Counted from the stretch's first letter, positions 45,589 through 55,222 are shown. The stretch: DNA of 64,000 nt from Bacillus cereus group sp. RP43 (GCF_040459645.1 NZ_JARVHQ010000001.1:3720001-3784000); one strand, 5' to 3'. Notes: generated by a model not told the origin, from the letters alone. Program-made: numbers and translations.

Positions 45589-47627
45589 TACCAAAATGGA
45601 ATCCACTCTTTTACTTTATCTATCCATTCACTTTGCTGTTCTTTTCTTTGTTGTTCCTCTTCTTTTCGTTTTTTCTCTTCTTCTTTCCTTCGTTTTTCTT
45701 CCTCAATCGTTTTTAATTGTTTTGTATAATCCGCCTCAGGTATTAGTGATAACTGAAATGCCTTTTGAGTTGGATTTCCATTCGCTTTCTTCATAATGTC
45801 CCGGAACATTGTCGTTGTAATTTGACTGCCTCCTGGCACATAATGCTCACTATCCGTTTTATCATACCCTACCCAAATCGCACCTACTAAATCCGGTGTG
45901 TATCCAACAAACCACGAATCCTTCGCACCAGCGCTTGGTCCATTTACAAGCTGGGTAGTCCCTGTCTTACCTGCGGTATCGATATTATTAACTTTCGCTT
46001 TTTCACCTGTTCCCCTTTCAATAACACCTTTTAATAAGTATGTCATCTTTTGGGCAACTTTCTCGTTCGTCACACGAGTTTCTTTCTTATACCATTTTCC
46101 AATTGTTTCCCCTTCAGCATTTTGGATTTCTCTAATGGCATGAGCTTCTACTTGGACACCATCATTTGCAAATGTACTATACGCTTGAGCCATTACAAAT
46201 GGAGAAGTCCCTACATGCATACCTCCTAAAGCAATCGGATACGTACGGTCTTCAGGCTCTAATGGAATACCAAACCGCTCTAAAGATTTCAATCCTTTAT
46301 CTAATCCAATTTGCTCTAATAGCCAAACTGCTGAAACATTATATGACTTTGCCACTGCTTCATACATCGTCACATTACCATGGAACGTATGATCACTATT
46401 TTGTGGTGCATATTCTTTAATATTAAACGGTTCATCTTTTAAGACATCGTATACTTCATATCCTTGCTCTAACGCTGGTACATACACTGCAAGAGGCTTT
46501 AACGTTGAACCTGGCTGTCTTTTTAATTGTGTTGCATGATTAAACTGTAAAAATTGATAAGGACCTCTACCTCCAACTAAAGCCGGAACACCGCCAGTTT
46601 TTGGATTCATAAGGACCACTCCAGTTTGCATAAGCTGATCTGAACCACTATCTTTAAAATAACTATCATTATTCACAACATCTTCAACCGCTTGTTGTTT
46701 TTTCGGGTCAAGTTCCGTATAAATACGATAACCGCCTGCTAAAATTTCATTTTGTGTTAATTCATACTTGTCCATCGCTTCTCTAACAATATAATCTACG
46801 TATTGAGAATATTTCCCCTTATATTTATCGTCAACACCACGTCGTAATACAAGACCTGATTCTTTTTCCTGATTATATTGTTCTTCAGAAATATATCCTT
46901 GTTCCTTCATTAAACTTAATACAACATTACGTCTTTCAATTGACTTATTAAAGTTTTTATACGGCGAGTACGCAGATGGCGCTTTAATTAATCCTGCAAT
47001 CGTTGCAGCTTCTGAAATTGTTAAGTCTTTTACCTCTTTATCAAAATAAGATTTAGCTGCTCTTTTTATCCCCCAAGCACCTTCACCAAAATAAATTTGA
47101 TTCATATACATTTCAATAATTTCATCTTTCGTATAGGTACGTTCTATTTTTTTCGTTAGAAAGTATTCCTTTATTTTCCGTGAGAATGTACGGTCTTGCG
47201 TTAAAAATACATTTTTCGCAAGTTGCTGTGTAATTGTACTACCACCAGCCACAACTTCACCGGCTGTAATGTTCTTAAATACAGCACTTATGATTCCACT
47301 ATAGTAAATACCATGATGACTAAAAAATTCCTTATCTTCTACTGCAACAATTGCTTGAACCATAACATCAGGAATATCTTTCCTTTTGACCCCTTCTGTT
47401 TTAGAAGAAGCTAATTTAGTCGCAACTTCATTATTTGCATCATAAATTAAAGTCGGTTGTGGCACAGCTTGTTTTAATTCAGATATATCTTGAATGGAAA
47501 TTATTATATTTACAGCAATAAATAGAGTAACAAGCAAACTTCCCAATACAATTAATGAATTGCGTAGTTTCTTCCTCTGATTGAACCACTCAAGCGTTTT
47601 TTTAAAGTGAGTGTTCTTCAATTTCAT
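45588..47627 (-). CDS. pbpF: Class A penicillin-binding protein (PBP1A/PbpF type)
   Basis: Bifunctional peptidoglycan glycosyltransferase/transpeptidase. The 679-residue protein has an N-terminal anchor (22-45), a GT51 domain with VAVEDKEFFSHHGI and GGSTITQQLAKN, and a transpeptidase domain with the active serine in PGSTLKPL, the SYN motif (KSYNVSAVWLLE) and KTG (AGKTGTTQ). The C-terminal tail is a run of Lys/Glu/Gln residues. Size and tail suggest PbpF of B. subtilis, but other class A members cannot be excluded by eye. Monocistronic. Confidence 0.9.
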   Translation of the reverse strand: MKLKNTHFKKTLEWFNQRKKLRNSLIVLGSLLVTLFIAVNIIISIQDISELKQAVPQPTLIYDANNEVATKLASSKTEGVKRKDIPDVMVQAIVAVEDKEFFSHHGIYYSGIISAVFKNITAGEVVAGGSTITQQLAKNVFLTQDRTFSRKIKEYFLTKKIERTYTKDEIIEMYMNQIYFGEGAWGIKRAAKSYFDKEVKDLTISEAATIAGLIKAPSAYSPYKNFNKSIERRNVVLSLMKEQGYISEEQYNQEKESGLVLRRGVDDKYKGKYSQYVDYIVREAMDKYELTQNEILAGGYRIYTELDPKKQQAVEDVVNNDSYFKDSGSDQLMQTGVVLMNPKTGGVPALVGGRGPYQFLQFNHATQLKRQPGSTLKPLAVYVPALEQGYEVYDVLKDEPFNIKEYAPQNSDHTFHGNVTMYEAVAKSYNVSAVWLLEQIGLDKGLKSLERFGIPLEPEDRTYPIALGGMHVGTSPFVMAQAYSTFANDGVQVEAHAIREIQNAEGETIGKWYKKETRVTNEKVAQKMTYLLKGVIERGTGEKAKVNNIDTAGKTGTTQLVNGPSAGAKDSWFVGYTPDLVGAIWVGYDKTDSEHYVPGGSQITTTMFRDIMKKANGNPTQKAFQLSLIPEADYTKQLKTIEEEKRRKEEEKKRKEEEQQRKEQQSEWIDKVKEWIPFW

Positions 47628-47937
47628 TCGTTCACTTCCTTCGTTTGTTTACACGCTTCTTTTTAAAAGGAAGAATATACCTCCTTTTAAATTTATTATA
47701 ATAACGTAGTCGTTCCTATAGTGTAAAGCTTTTCTTTCACATTCATACTTTTTACAAGAAAAGGACATTCTACAAGTAAGATATTTACCATTAATATTAA
47801 TATTATTAATGCAACAATGTGAGTTATGTTAAGTTTTTGTAAACTTTTCGATAAAATGTTTTAAAAAACGACAGTTTTTTGTTAGAATTGACTAGCCAAT
47901 ATATTTTACATATATTACTTTTGTGGGGGTAACAATA

Positions 47938-48558
47938 ATGGTCTTTAAATCAAAAAAAGATAAATTTTCTGAAATGCTAATGAACGTTTCCGAAAATTTA
48001 AAAGAAGGCGCGCAGTTTTTCGTGGAGTATAAAATTAAAAATGCTAGCGATTTAAAAGAATTTTCTATGCGCATGAAAGAATACGAGTCAAAAGGTGACT
48101 CATTTATTCACGAAATCATTATGGAGCTAAACAAAGCATTTATTACTCCTATTGAACGTGAAGACATCCTACAGCTTGCAATGAGTATGGATGATGTATT
48201 AGACGGATTAGATCACAGTGCTGGTCTGTTCGAAATGTATTCTATTACAGAAGCTGATGAATACATGATTAAATTCGTAGAAGCAATTAATCAATGTGCA
48301 ATTGAAATTGCAAACTCTGTTGAACTACTGTCTAAAAAGAAGTTAGTCGACATTCGTACGAACGCGATTAAGATTAAGGATTACGAGTCACAATGTGATG
48401 ATATTCGCCGTCATGCGATTAAGCACCTATTCTCTCGTGAGAAAGATCCGATTAAGATTATTCAATTTAAAGAGATTTACGAAGAGCTTGAAGAAGTAGC
48501 TGATAGCTGTCAAAGCGTTGCAAACGTATTAGAAACAATCATTATGAAGAACGCGTAA
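47938..48558 (+). CDS. ykaA: Phosphate transport accessory protein YkaA (DUF47)
   Basis: A 206-residue helical, PhoU-like cytosolic protein of the DUF47 family, typically encoded just before a Pit transporter and thought to modulate it. FEYKIKNASDLKEFSMRM-like helices, DDVLDGLDHSAG and YEELEEVADSCQSVANVLETI are typical. An in-frame GTG at 47923 exists, but GTGGGGG serves better as the ribosome site of the ATG at 47938. It is followed by pit after 11 bases. Confidence 0.92.
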   Translation: MVFKSKKDKFSEMLMNVSENLKEGAQFFVEYKIKNASDLKEFSMRMKEYESKGDSFIHEIIMELNKAFITPIEREDILQLAMSMDDVLDGLDHSAGLFEMYSITEADEYMIKFVEAINQCAIEIANSVELLSKKKLVDIRTNAIKIKDYESQCDDIRRHAIKHLFSREKDPIKIIQFKEIYEELEEVADSCQSVANVLETIIMKNA

Positions 48559-48569
48559 GGAGTTTGATC

Positions 48570-49568
48570 ATGGATACACTCTTGATACTGACCGTTTTAG
48601 TAGTCATTTGCGCTTTAGCTTTTGACTTTATCAATGGATTTCACGATACAGCAAACGCTATTGCAACGGCTGTTTCAACGAAAGCTCTAAAGCCTAGACA
48701 TGCAATTATTATGGCAGCTATTATGAACTTTTTAGGTGCGATGACATTTACAGGTGTAGCAAAAACTATTACAAAAGATATCGTTGACCCGTTTGCCTTG
48801 CCAAATGGTTCTCTTGTAATTTTAGCTGCTTTACTTGCGGCAATAGCTTGGAATTTGATTACTTGGTACTATGGTATTCCAAGTAGTTCTTCTCATGCAA
48901 TTATTGGCGCAATCGCAGGTGCAGCAATTGCTGCTGCTGGTATTAGCTCACTAAACTATAAAGGGTTTATAAAAATTCTCGAAGCTTTAATCATTTCACC
49001 GATTATCGCTTTTGTTATTGGTTACATCGTATATAGTATTTTTAAAGTGGTCTTTAAAAACTTTAACTTAACGAAAACGAACAAGAACTTCCGTATATTC
49101 CAGATTTTCACCGCTGCATTACAAGCTTATACGCACGGTACGAATGATGCACAAAAAGCAATGGGAATCATTACGATGGCTCTTATGGCCAATAACTATC
49201 ATACTTCTGACGACATCCCGTTCTGGGTACAATTATGTTGTGCAATCGCAATGGGTCTTGGTACTTCTGTCGGTGGATGGAAAATTATTAAAACTGTCGG
49301 TGGACAAATTATGAAAATTCGTCCTGTAAATGGTGTAGCTGCTGATTTATCATCATCACTTGTTATTTTCGGCGCAACATTCATTCACTTACCGGTTAGT
49401 ACAACGCACGTTATCTCTTCTTCTATTTTAGGGGTTGGTGCTTCACATCGTGTGAAAGGTGTAAAATGGGGAACTGCAAAACGCATGTTAATTACATGGG
49501 TTATTACACTTCCTATTTCAGCTTCTTTAGCTGCATTATTTTACTACTTATTACACTTAATCTTTTAA
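48570..49568 (+). CDS. pit: Low-affinity inorganic phosphate transporter Pit
   Basis: PiT-family secondary transporter importing metal-phosphate with protons. The 332-residue membrane protein has the duplicated family signature: FDFINGFHDTANAIAT near the start and QAYTHGTNDAQKAMG in the second half, with GIPSSSSHAIIGA and PVSTTHVISSSILG after each. ATG at 48570, 7 bases after AAGGAG. Operon ykaA-pit with a strong terminator after it. Confidence 0.95.
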   Translation: MDTLLILTVLVVICALAFDFINGFHDTANAIATAVSTKALKPRHAIIMAAIMNFLGAMTFTGVAKTITKDIVDPFALPNGSLVILAALLAAIAWNLITWYYGIPSSSSHAIIGAIAGAAIAAAGISSLNYKGFIKILEALIISPIIAFVIGYIVYSIFKVVFKNFNLTKTNKNFRIFQIFTAALQAYTHGTNDAQKAMGIITMALMANNYHTSDDIPFWVQLCCAIAMGLGTSVGGWKIIKTVGGQIMKIRPVNGVAADLSSSLVIFGATFIHLPVSTTHVISSSILGVGASHRVKGVKWGTAKRMLITWVITLPISASLAALFYYLLHLIF

Positions 49569-49570
49569 TC

Positions 49571-49612
49571 AAAAGTCGTCTTCCTTATTTTTCTAGGAAG
49601 ACGACTTTTTTG
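49571..49612 (+). terminator. Terminator of ykaA-pit
   Basis: A 15-base perfect stem, AAAAGTCGTCTTCCT / AGGAAGACGACTTTT, followed by T residues. Confidence 0.9.
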
Positions 49613-49685
49613 TGAACAAGCCTATTTCTTATTAAAAAGCGTGTATAATGATTGATGGATAAGTTATATAGAGGAGTTGGCAATT

Positions 49686-50486
49686 TTGGAATACATCATG
49701 TTACTTTTCATCGGATTAATCGCCGGGACAGTCGGGAGCCTAGTCGGACTTGGAGGCGGAATTATTATCGTTCCGTTATTAATTGGATTACACAGTTTAT
49801 CACCACAACTCGCAGTAGGAACTTCTATGGTAACAGTCGTTTTTACAGGGCTGGCTTCTACCCTTACTTATATGAAACATAAACGGGTAGATTATAAAAG
49901 TGGACTTATTTTATTTATCGGGAGTGGCCCTGGTGGTATTATCGGATCATGGGCAAACAAATTTTTAAACCAAGATACATTTTCTTTATACTTTGGGATT
50001 TTTCTTATATTCGTCTCCATTCTTCTTATACTACGAGACAAATTGAAACCTCTTTCCCTATCAAATATGACTGTAATTAAGCGATCTTTTACAGATAACG
50101 AAGGAAATACTGTAGACTATCAATTTCCACCATTTCTCGCTATCTTTATTGCCTTTATAGTTGGATTTATATCCGGATTATTTGGAATCGGTGGTGGTGC
50201 CTTACTTGTGCCAGCGATGATGCTCCTTTTTGCGTTCCCAGCACACATTGCTGTAGCAACTTCAATGTTTATCGTATTTCTCTCAGCAATTGTAAGTTCT
50301 TTAACTCACATCTCTCTAGGAAATGTCAGCTGGGCTTATGCACTAATTCTTATTCCTGGTGCATGGATTGGCGGAAAAATCGGGGCTTATATTAACACAA
50401 AATTAAGCGGTAATGCAGTAATTAATTTATTACGTATCACATTAATTATTCTTGGAACTAGATTAATCATTACTTCATTTTTATAA
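49686..50486 (+). CDS. TauE/SafE-family anion exporter (membrane)
   Basis: A 266-residue membrane protein with the two-fold TauE/SafE pattern: GLIAGTVGSLVGLGGGIIIVPLL near the start and GFISGLFGIGGGALLVPAMMLL in the second half. Family members export sulfite, sulfonates or other organic anions; the substrate here is unknown. Start chosen as TTG at 49686, 9 bases after GAGGAG; the TTG at 49677 touches the ribosome site. Single gene with a terminator. Confidence 0.88.
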   Translation: MEYIMLLFIGLIAGTVGSLVGLGGGIIIVPLLIGLHSLSPQLAVGTSMVTVVFTGLASTLTYMKHKRVDYKSGLILFIGSGPGGIIGSWANKFLNQDTFSLYFGIFLIFVSILLILRDKLKPLSLSNMTVIKRSFTDNEGNTVDYQFPPFLAIFIAFIVGFISGLFGIGGGALLVPAMMLLFAFPAHIAVATSMFIVFLSAIVSSLTHISLGNVSWAYALILIPGAWIGGKIGAYINTKLSGNAVINLLRITLIILGTRLIITSFL

Positions 50487-50513
50487 CGCGTTCTTTCTAG
50501 AATGCGTTTTTTC
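50485..50513 (+). terminator. Terminator after the TauE-type gene
   Basis: The stem AACGCGTTCT / AGAATGCGTT (one mismatch) with a 3-base loop and T run overlaps the stop region of the gene. Confidence 0.78.
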
Positions 50514-50606
50514 TTATACACATGAATATAAAAAGGCTCCTAGGAGAACAAATAAAACTAAACAAACACTTAATAACATAAAATTTGAAATATGTAATTT
50601 CTTCAA
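50514..50606 (-). CDS. 30-residue single-helix membrane peptide
   Basis: A TTG-started ORF, MKKLHISNFMLLSVCLVLFV then LLGAFLYSCV, consists of a short basic head and one membrane helix. AGGAGTGATC lies 3-4 bases before the start. It fills an otherwise empty 290-base gap between the TauE-type gene and the 50780 gene. Small single-helix peptides of this type are common in Bacillus; no name can be given. Confidence 0.5.
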   Translation of the reverse strand: MKKLHISNFMLLSVCLVLFVLLGAFLYSCV

Positions 50607-50779
50607 GTTGATCACTCCTATAGCTATGACTGTTATCTTTATGATAGCGAAAAAACAGTTATCTTACAGTTACAAAGTGCTAACAATGCAAAATCATTTA
50701 TTACAAATTTTATCCTTATATTTCATTTCTTTGTATAATCTATCGATTCAATAAAAAAAGATGTCATATTGACACCTTT

Positions 50780-51007
50780 TTAGTGAAGAAGTGACCATCC
50801 CATAAAGTCTTCATGTACTTGGCACGCCCTCTTATCGTTTCGATCATATAATTCAGCATAACTATCTGTTTCTTCATCATAAGCCATCGTATAAATAATT
50901 TGGCCGTCTATTTCAACGGATAAAACGACTCCACCTTTCATCTCTTCTACATGAATGATAGCATTCGCCGGAATTCTCATATCCGTCATCTTCATCGCAT
51001 CTAACAA
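50780..51007 (-). CDS. Hypothetical small acidic protein
   Basis: A 75-residue acidic protein, probably beta-rich (IIHVEEMKGGVVLSVEIDGQIIYTMAYDEE), with a conserved-looking end (HEDFMGWSLLH). TTG start 9 bases after AGGGGG. No membrane segment and no family recognised. Divergent from the Crp/Fnr-type gene. Confidence 0.65.
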   Translation of the reverse strand: MLDAMKMTDMRIPANAIIHVEEMKGGVVLSVEIDGQIIYTMAYDEETDSYAELYDRNDKRACQVHEDFMGWSLLH

Positions 51008-51177
51008 TATACTAAACCCCCTACAGCGTATTCATTGCTAGTACTATTACACACTAAATAGTATACTACTGTAATAGCATACATTTCGTCAATGAAATTG
51101 CTGTTTAAAAAGCATATTGTCTTTATACATATACGCTAAAATATAAGAAATAGAAATGTTTTAATGGGGGGCTAACA

Positions 51178-51690
51178 TTGATTCTACATAAGGGAGATGT
51201 ATTATTCCGTCAAGGTGAGGACGGTCCATTATATTTTATAAAAACAGGTTTATTAAAAGTTATTAGGTTAGAAGAAGACGGAACACCATTTTTATTTAAT
51301 ATTATCGTTCCTGGTGAAACGATACCTCACCATTCTTTAATTTCACCGAAGGAATATCACGGTACAGCTATCGCTTTAATGAAAACAGAAGTGGAGCCTA
51401 TAATTAGCAATGAATGGTACGACAAACTTCAGGCAAATCCTGCATCATATGAAAATATCGCTATACAATTACAATCGAAGTTAAGAATGATGCAGCAGCG
51501 TATCGATCAATTGACAACTGTCTCTCCTAAAGAGCGCCTTCATCGTTTACAAGAATGGTTCACCTTATATTTAGGTGACATCCCTATTTATGAAATATTA
51601 ACACAAACTGAAATTGGCCAGCTCATAGGTGTACGCCGCGAAACAGTTAATCGCTTATTAAGAGAACAAGCAAAAAACGAGGTAAAATAA
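51178..51690 (+). CDS. Crp/Fnr-family transcriptional regulator
   Basis: The 170-residue protein has a cyclic-nucleotide-binding-like barrel (GDVLFRQGEDGPLYFIKTGLLKVIRLEEDGTPFLFNIIVPGE), the long dimer helix, and a winged helix at the end (LTQTEIGQLIGVRRETVNRLLREQ). It lacks the cysteine cluster of B. subtilis Fnr, so it is probably not an iron-sulfur oxygen sensor; the ligand is unknown. TTG start after ATGGGGGGC. It converges on hmp, whose promoter has an Fnr/Crp-type box. Confidence 0.85.
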   Translation: MILHKGDVLFRQGEDGPLYFIKTGLLKVIRLEEDGTPFLFNIIVPGETIPHHSLISPKEYHGTAIALMKTEVEPIISNEWYDKLQANPASYENIAIQLQSKLRMMQQRIDQLTTVSPKERLHRLQEWFTLYLGDIPIYEILTQTEIGQLIGVRRETVNRLLREQAKNEVK

Positions 51691-51706
51691 TACCTCGTTT
51701 TTGCTT
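51669..51706. terminator. Bidirectional terminator between the Crp/Fnr-type gene and hmp
   Basis: The inverted repeat AAGCAAAAAACGAGGTA / TACCTCGTTTTTGCTT lies across the regulator stop; A and T runs on both sides suit both convergent genes. Confidence 0.82.
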
Positions 51707-51721
51707 GGCAACACTAATCTA

Positions 51722-52927
51722 TTATAAGCTTGCTGCGGGACCAAAAAATTCATAATGAATGTTCTCTTGTTCAACACCCAAATCAATTAATGCAGCATTT
51801 ATATGCTTCATAAATGGTACTGGACCGCAGAAATAAAATTCTGCTTCAGTTGTTGGAATAATAGTTTGTAACCATTCACGTTCAATGAATCCTTCTTTAT
51901 CAAAATTCTTCATTTCCACATCTTGCTCTGTCGGTGAAGAATAGCAAGTATATGCTTTAACTTGTTCATACTCTTTTTCTACGGTCTCAACATGCTCTTT
52001 CATCGCATGTGTATTACTATTTATCGCCGCATGAACAAAGCATACATTACGCTTTGATTCTTGTTCAATTAGCGTATTTAACATGCTCATCATCGGTGTA
52101 ATCCCTACCCCACCACTAATTAGTACAACAGGTAATGTTGAATCCATATTTAATACGAAATCTCCCGCTGGTGCACTTACTGGTAAGACATCTCCTTCCC
52201 CTACATGATCATGTAAGTAATTAGATACTTTACCATCTGGTGTATCTACACCTTTTTCTTTCTTTACACTAATACGATAATATTCTTTTCCTGGAGCATC
52301 AGACAAGCTATATTGACGATTATGTGTATATGTTTCACCTTTAATATTTATTTGAATCGTTACATATTGTCCTGGGATGAATGAAGAAACTTTCCCGCCA
52401 TCTTCAGGTTTTAAATAAAATGATGTAATAACGTCGCTTTCCTTCACTTTTTTAACAATCACAAAGTTGCGGAAATCTTTCCATCCACCTTCTTTATGTG
52501 CAGCTTCTTCATACATACCCGCTTCAATGCTAATGAATGCATCAGCAATGACGCCATACGCTTCTCCCCATGCATTTAAAACTTCATCAGGTGCGCCTGC
52601 GACCTCTTTAATCGCTCGTAGTAAGCATGTACCTACTATTGGATAATGCTCTGCTTTAATACCTAAACTTCTATGCTTATGACCGATTTGTTTTACAACT
52701 GGAATAATAGCTTCTAAATTATCAATGTACGTTGCAGCTGCATAAACAGCGTTTGCTAACGCTTGTTGTTGTCTTCCTTTTTTCTGGTTCGTATGGTTGA
52801 AAATATTCAATAACTCCGGATGTTCCGAAAATAAAATTTGATAAAATCTCGTTGTAATCTCAACGCCTTTTTCTTGTAATAACGGTACTGTTGACTTTAC
52901 GATTTCAATTGTTTTTGCACTTAACAT
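51722..52927 (-). CDS. hmp: Flavohemoglobin (nitric oxide dioxygenase)
   Basis: Oxidises nitric oxide to nitrate with NAD(P)H and oxygen. The 401-residue protein has a globin domain (1-140) with the proximal haem histidine in QIGHKHRSLGI, then an FAD domain with RQYSLSDAP, and an NAD-binding domain with ISGGVGITPM and FYFCGPVPFM. An Fnr/Crp-type palindrome lies about 62-77 bases upstream of the start. Hmp is known to be under ResDE and NsrR control in Bacillus; ResDE is in this window. Confidence 0.95.
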   Translation of the reverse strand: MLSAKTIEIVKSTVPLLQEKGVEITTRFYQILFSEHPELLNIFNHTNQKKGRQQQALANAVYAAATYIDNLEAIIPVVKQIGHKHRSLGIKAEHYPIVGTCLLRAIKEVAGAPDEVLNAWGEAYGVIADAFISIEAGMYEEAAHKEGGWKDFRNFVIVKKVKESDVITSFYLKPEDGGKVSSFIPGQYVTIQINIKGETYTHNRQYSLSDAPGKEYYRISVKKEKGVDTPDGKVSNYLHDHVGEGDVLPVSAPAGDFVLNMDSTLPVVLISGGVGITPMMSMLNTLIEQESKRNVCFVHAAINSNTHAMKEHVETVEKEYEQVKAYTCYSSPTEQDVEMKNFDKEGFIEREWLQTIIPTTEAEFYFCGPVPFMKHINAALIDLGVEQENIHYEFFGPAASL

Positions 52928-52988
52928 TGTATCCCACTCCTCTATTTCCTTAACTGTTTTTAGTTTAACTGAATTGTATAATACATAT

Positions 52989-53004
52989 TGTGATTTTAAT
53001 CACT
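52989..53004 (-). promoter_or_regulatory. Fnr/Crp-type operator upstream of hmp
   Basis: TGTGATTTTAATCACT is an exact TGTGA-N6-TCACT palindrome as bound by Bacillus Fnr and related regulators. It overlaps the likely -35 region of hmp (TATACA-like -10 at about 52980-52975 on the minus strand), so repression is as possible as activation. The neighbouring Crp/Fnr-type regulator is the obvious candidate ligand. Confidence 0.62.
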
Positions 53005-53085
53005 ATTAACATGGTGTTTTTGTGAAAAATATATGAACAATGCACATATTAAGTTAATTTTAATTAGCCCTCATTAATTATGCTC

Positions 53086-53114
53086 AAAAAAAGCTAACTA
53101 GAATTCTAGTTAGC
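53086..53114 (-). terminator. Terminator of the 53118 gene
   Basis: A perfect palindrome GCTAACTAGAA / TTCTAGTTAGC is followed by seven T residues on the minus strand. Confidence 0.88.
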
Positions 53115-53117
53115 CTA

Positions 53118-53636
53118 CTACTTTGTTTGTATCGCTTGTTCAATTACTCTTATATTCTGCCCATCTCCAAACTCTGTATACCCCCATATATTCGTTTCAC
53201 CTTTATGCTTATTCACAAGTATATCCAGGTCATGATATACGCGATGAGCATAGATTACATACTCAATATTCTGAAGCTCCACACCTTTTTTTACAATTTC
53301 ATAACTTCTATTCACATCGCGTTTTATTTTTTCATTTTTTATTTCTTTATGTATATTTTTTAAAGAGGCTTCTTGCCCTTGAAACCATTGTTTAAAATGT
53401 TTCCAGTCCCCATCTGTATATTTCTCTGCCTTACCATAATTCAAGAAATTATTATAACTTTCATGTGTCGTACGAACAAAATCGAGTGTCTTCTTTTTCT
53501 CTTGCACCTCTTCTATTTGTGCCGCTGTATTTACTCCAGCAGACTTATTCGCATAATATAATAGTACTTTCATAAGACTATAGCTCGCTATTGCCATCAC
53601 AGTAATAGTTACCAATATACTTAACAATTTCTTCAT
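53118..53636 (-). CDS. Hypothetical membrane-anchored/secreted protein
   Basis: A 172-residue protein with an N-terminal membrane anchor or uncleaved signal (4-28), then a mostly helical extracytoplasmic part rich in Lys, Glu and aromatic residues (WKHFKQWFQGQEASLKNI). It resembles no family I can name. Own terminator; separated from the M50 protease by about 115 bases. Confidence 0.68.
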   Translation of the reverse strand: MKKLLSILVTITVMAIASYSLMKVLLYYANKSAGVNTAAQIEEVQEKKKTLDFVRTTHESYNNFLNYGKAEKYTDGDWKHFKQWFQGQEASLKNIHKEIKNEKIKRDVNRSYEIVKKGVELQNIEYVIYAHRVYHDLDILVNKHKGETNIWGYTEFGDGQNIRVIEQAIQTK

Positions 53637-53750
53637 ATACAGAACCCCTTTTCTACTATGAATATTACAATGTACTGTTACACTTGTAACATTCTCTCGT
53701 AGAAATGTAATTCCTGTTTAAATCCTTCTTGTCATTTCGACACTATTCTT

Positions 53751-54848
53751 CTACAAACTTCTCTTTGGTAAATGCTCTTGTAAAACAACATAACCTTCAT
53801 AAGCTGTATAACCAAGTATAGCCATTAATCCGATATAACAAGCAAATACTGTCCATTTCGTTTTCGTATCGACTTTATAATAATTTTCTTGTTGTTCCTT
53901 TTCTCTTTCCCATTCATTTAATTTTCTTTCTGACATTTCAAATGCTTCTCTTATATGAATTGTATGCATTTCTTTTTCATCTTCGTATGGGACATAATCA
54001 AGTGGCTCAAACTTTGGTAAAAGGTACTCTAGCACTTCAATCTTTTGAAGTTCTCCTGTTTTTAATTCTTTTTCACGTTCTCTTTGTCTTAATACATTCA
54101 TCTCATGGTGAATCATATAAATCGTTCGATGCACCGCACCAGTTTCTTTTAATTCCTCTTCAAGCCTAGCAACATATTCTTTCATTCCATCGATTTTATA
54201 TCCTAATTCCTTAATCGGCTCATCTCTCTTTATTACTCTATATAGTTCCATGCAGCCGATAATAAAAATAAACCCTCCTAAAATACTCTTATAGTAAATA
54301 GAATAGCCTAGTAGTAAAACTAGCCCTGCTCCCCAAATTTTCGTACTTACAACTGAAATTATTCGTCCTCCATCTAACGGGGAAACTGGAATTAAGTTAA
54401 AGAAATTAATCATACTTCCAAGTAAAATAATAAGCGCCCAAAACGGCTCTTTCGTTATTATATACAGTGGGATCGCGGGTAAAAATGAAAGCAATCCGAA
54501 AAGAGGTCCCATATACGCAATGTATGCTTCATCTTTTGCATTTTTCGGCATCTCTTTCATCCCAATAAGAGCCCCCATAAAAGGTATGAAGATTGCTGGC
54601 GATGTTGGTATACCTTTCTTTCTCGCTGCCCATAAATGCCCCATCTCATGTACAAACAACAAATAAACAAGTGCTACCCCAAACTTCCAACCATATATGA
54701 CTGCGTATGCACCAAGCGATAAAAACATACTAAATACTGTTGAAAATTTTGCTAACTTAAAAATGGCAAATACCCATTTTAACTTAGATAGTAAAAATAA
54801 CCCTATTGCAACAATAATTCCCCATAATCCTTTTTTATTATTTTTCAT
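53751..54848 (-). CDS. Site-2-protease-type M50 metalloprotease
   Basis: A 365-residue polytopic protein with the zinc motif HEMGH in YLLFVHEMGHLWAARKKGIP and the second motif NLIPVSPLDGGRI (metal-binding Asp), both characteristic of intramembrane site-2 proteases of the M50B type. A C-terminal cytosolic helical region (about 215-330) of charged residues ends in a last membrane helix. No PDZ domain, so closer to SpoIVFB/YwhC-type enzymes. The substrate is unknown. Confidence 0.85.
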   Translation of the reverse strand: MKNNKKGLWGIIVAIGLFLLSKLKWVFAIFKLAKFSTVFSMFLSLGAYAVIYGWKFGVALVYLLFVHEMGHLWAARKKGIPTSPAIFIPFMGALIGMKEMPKNAKDEAYIAYMGPLFGLLSFLPAIPLYIITKEPFWALIILLGSMINFFNLIPVSPLDGGRIISVVSTKIWGAGLVLLLGYSIYYKSILGGFIFIIGCMELYRVIKRDEPIKELGYKIDGMKEYVARLEEELKETGAVHRTIYMIHHEMNVLRQREREKELKTGELQKIEVLEYLLPKFEPLDYVPYEDEKEMHTIHIREAFEMSERKLNEWEREKEQQENYYKVDTKTKWTVFACYIGLMAILGYTAYEGYVVLQEHLPKRSL

Positions 54849-54999
54849 ATTCCTCTCCTTTACCTCTCTTTACTGAGCCATATACACTCATCAAAACTTA
54901 TTCTTTTCTCTATTATGACATATTTTTTTCTATTGTTAGAAATAATGTTTATTTCATCCATTTTTAGCCAAAAATAAAAATAAAAGGAGGTCAATACAA

Positions 55000-55197
55000 A
55001 TGAAATTACAATCTCTTATGATAGGCGCTCTATCGTTCTTAGCTTCAACTCTTATTTTTTATACCGTCAGCTACGTATTATTATTAGATTGGTTGCCAAA
55101 TCACTTATTTATAGCCCTTATTATTCTTTCTGCTCTTATGATTTCTTTTCTAATCACACGAAAATCAATGAATGAGCCATCTGCAAAAGCAAAATAA
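55000..55197 (+). CDS. Small two-helix membrane protein
   Basis: A 65-residue protein with two membrane helices (about 5-30 and 35-53) and a short polar tail. AAAGGAGGTC precedes the ATG, a very strong ribosome site. Short hairpin membrane proteins of this kind are frequent in the B. cereus group; function unknown. Confidence 0.7.
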   Translation: MKLQSLMIGALSFLASTLIFYTVSYVLLLDWLPNHLFIALIILSALMISFLITRKSMNEPSAKAK

Positions 55198-55222
55198 TAG
55201 AGGGGGCCTTCCCCCTCTATTA
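55195..55222 (+). terminator. Hairpin after the 55000 gene
   Basis: The stem AATAGAGGGGG / CCCCCTCTATT is very stable, though the T run after it is poor. Confidence 0.65.
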
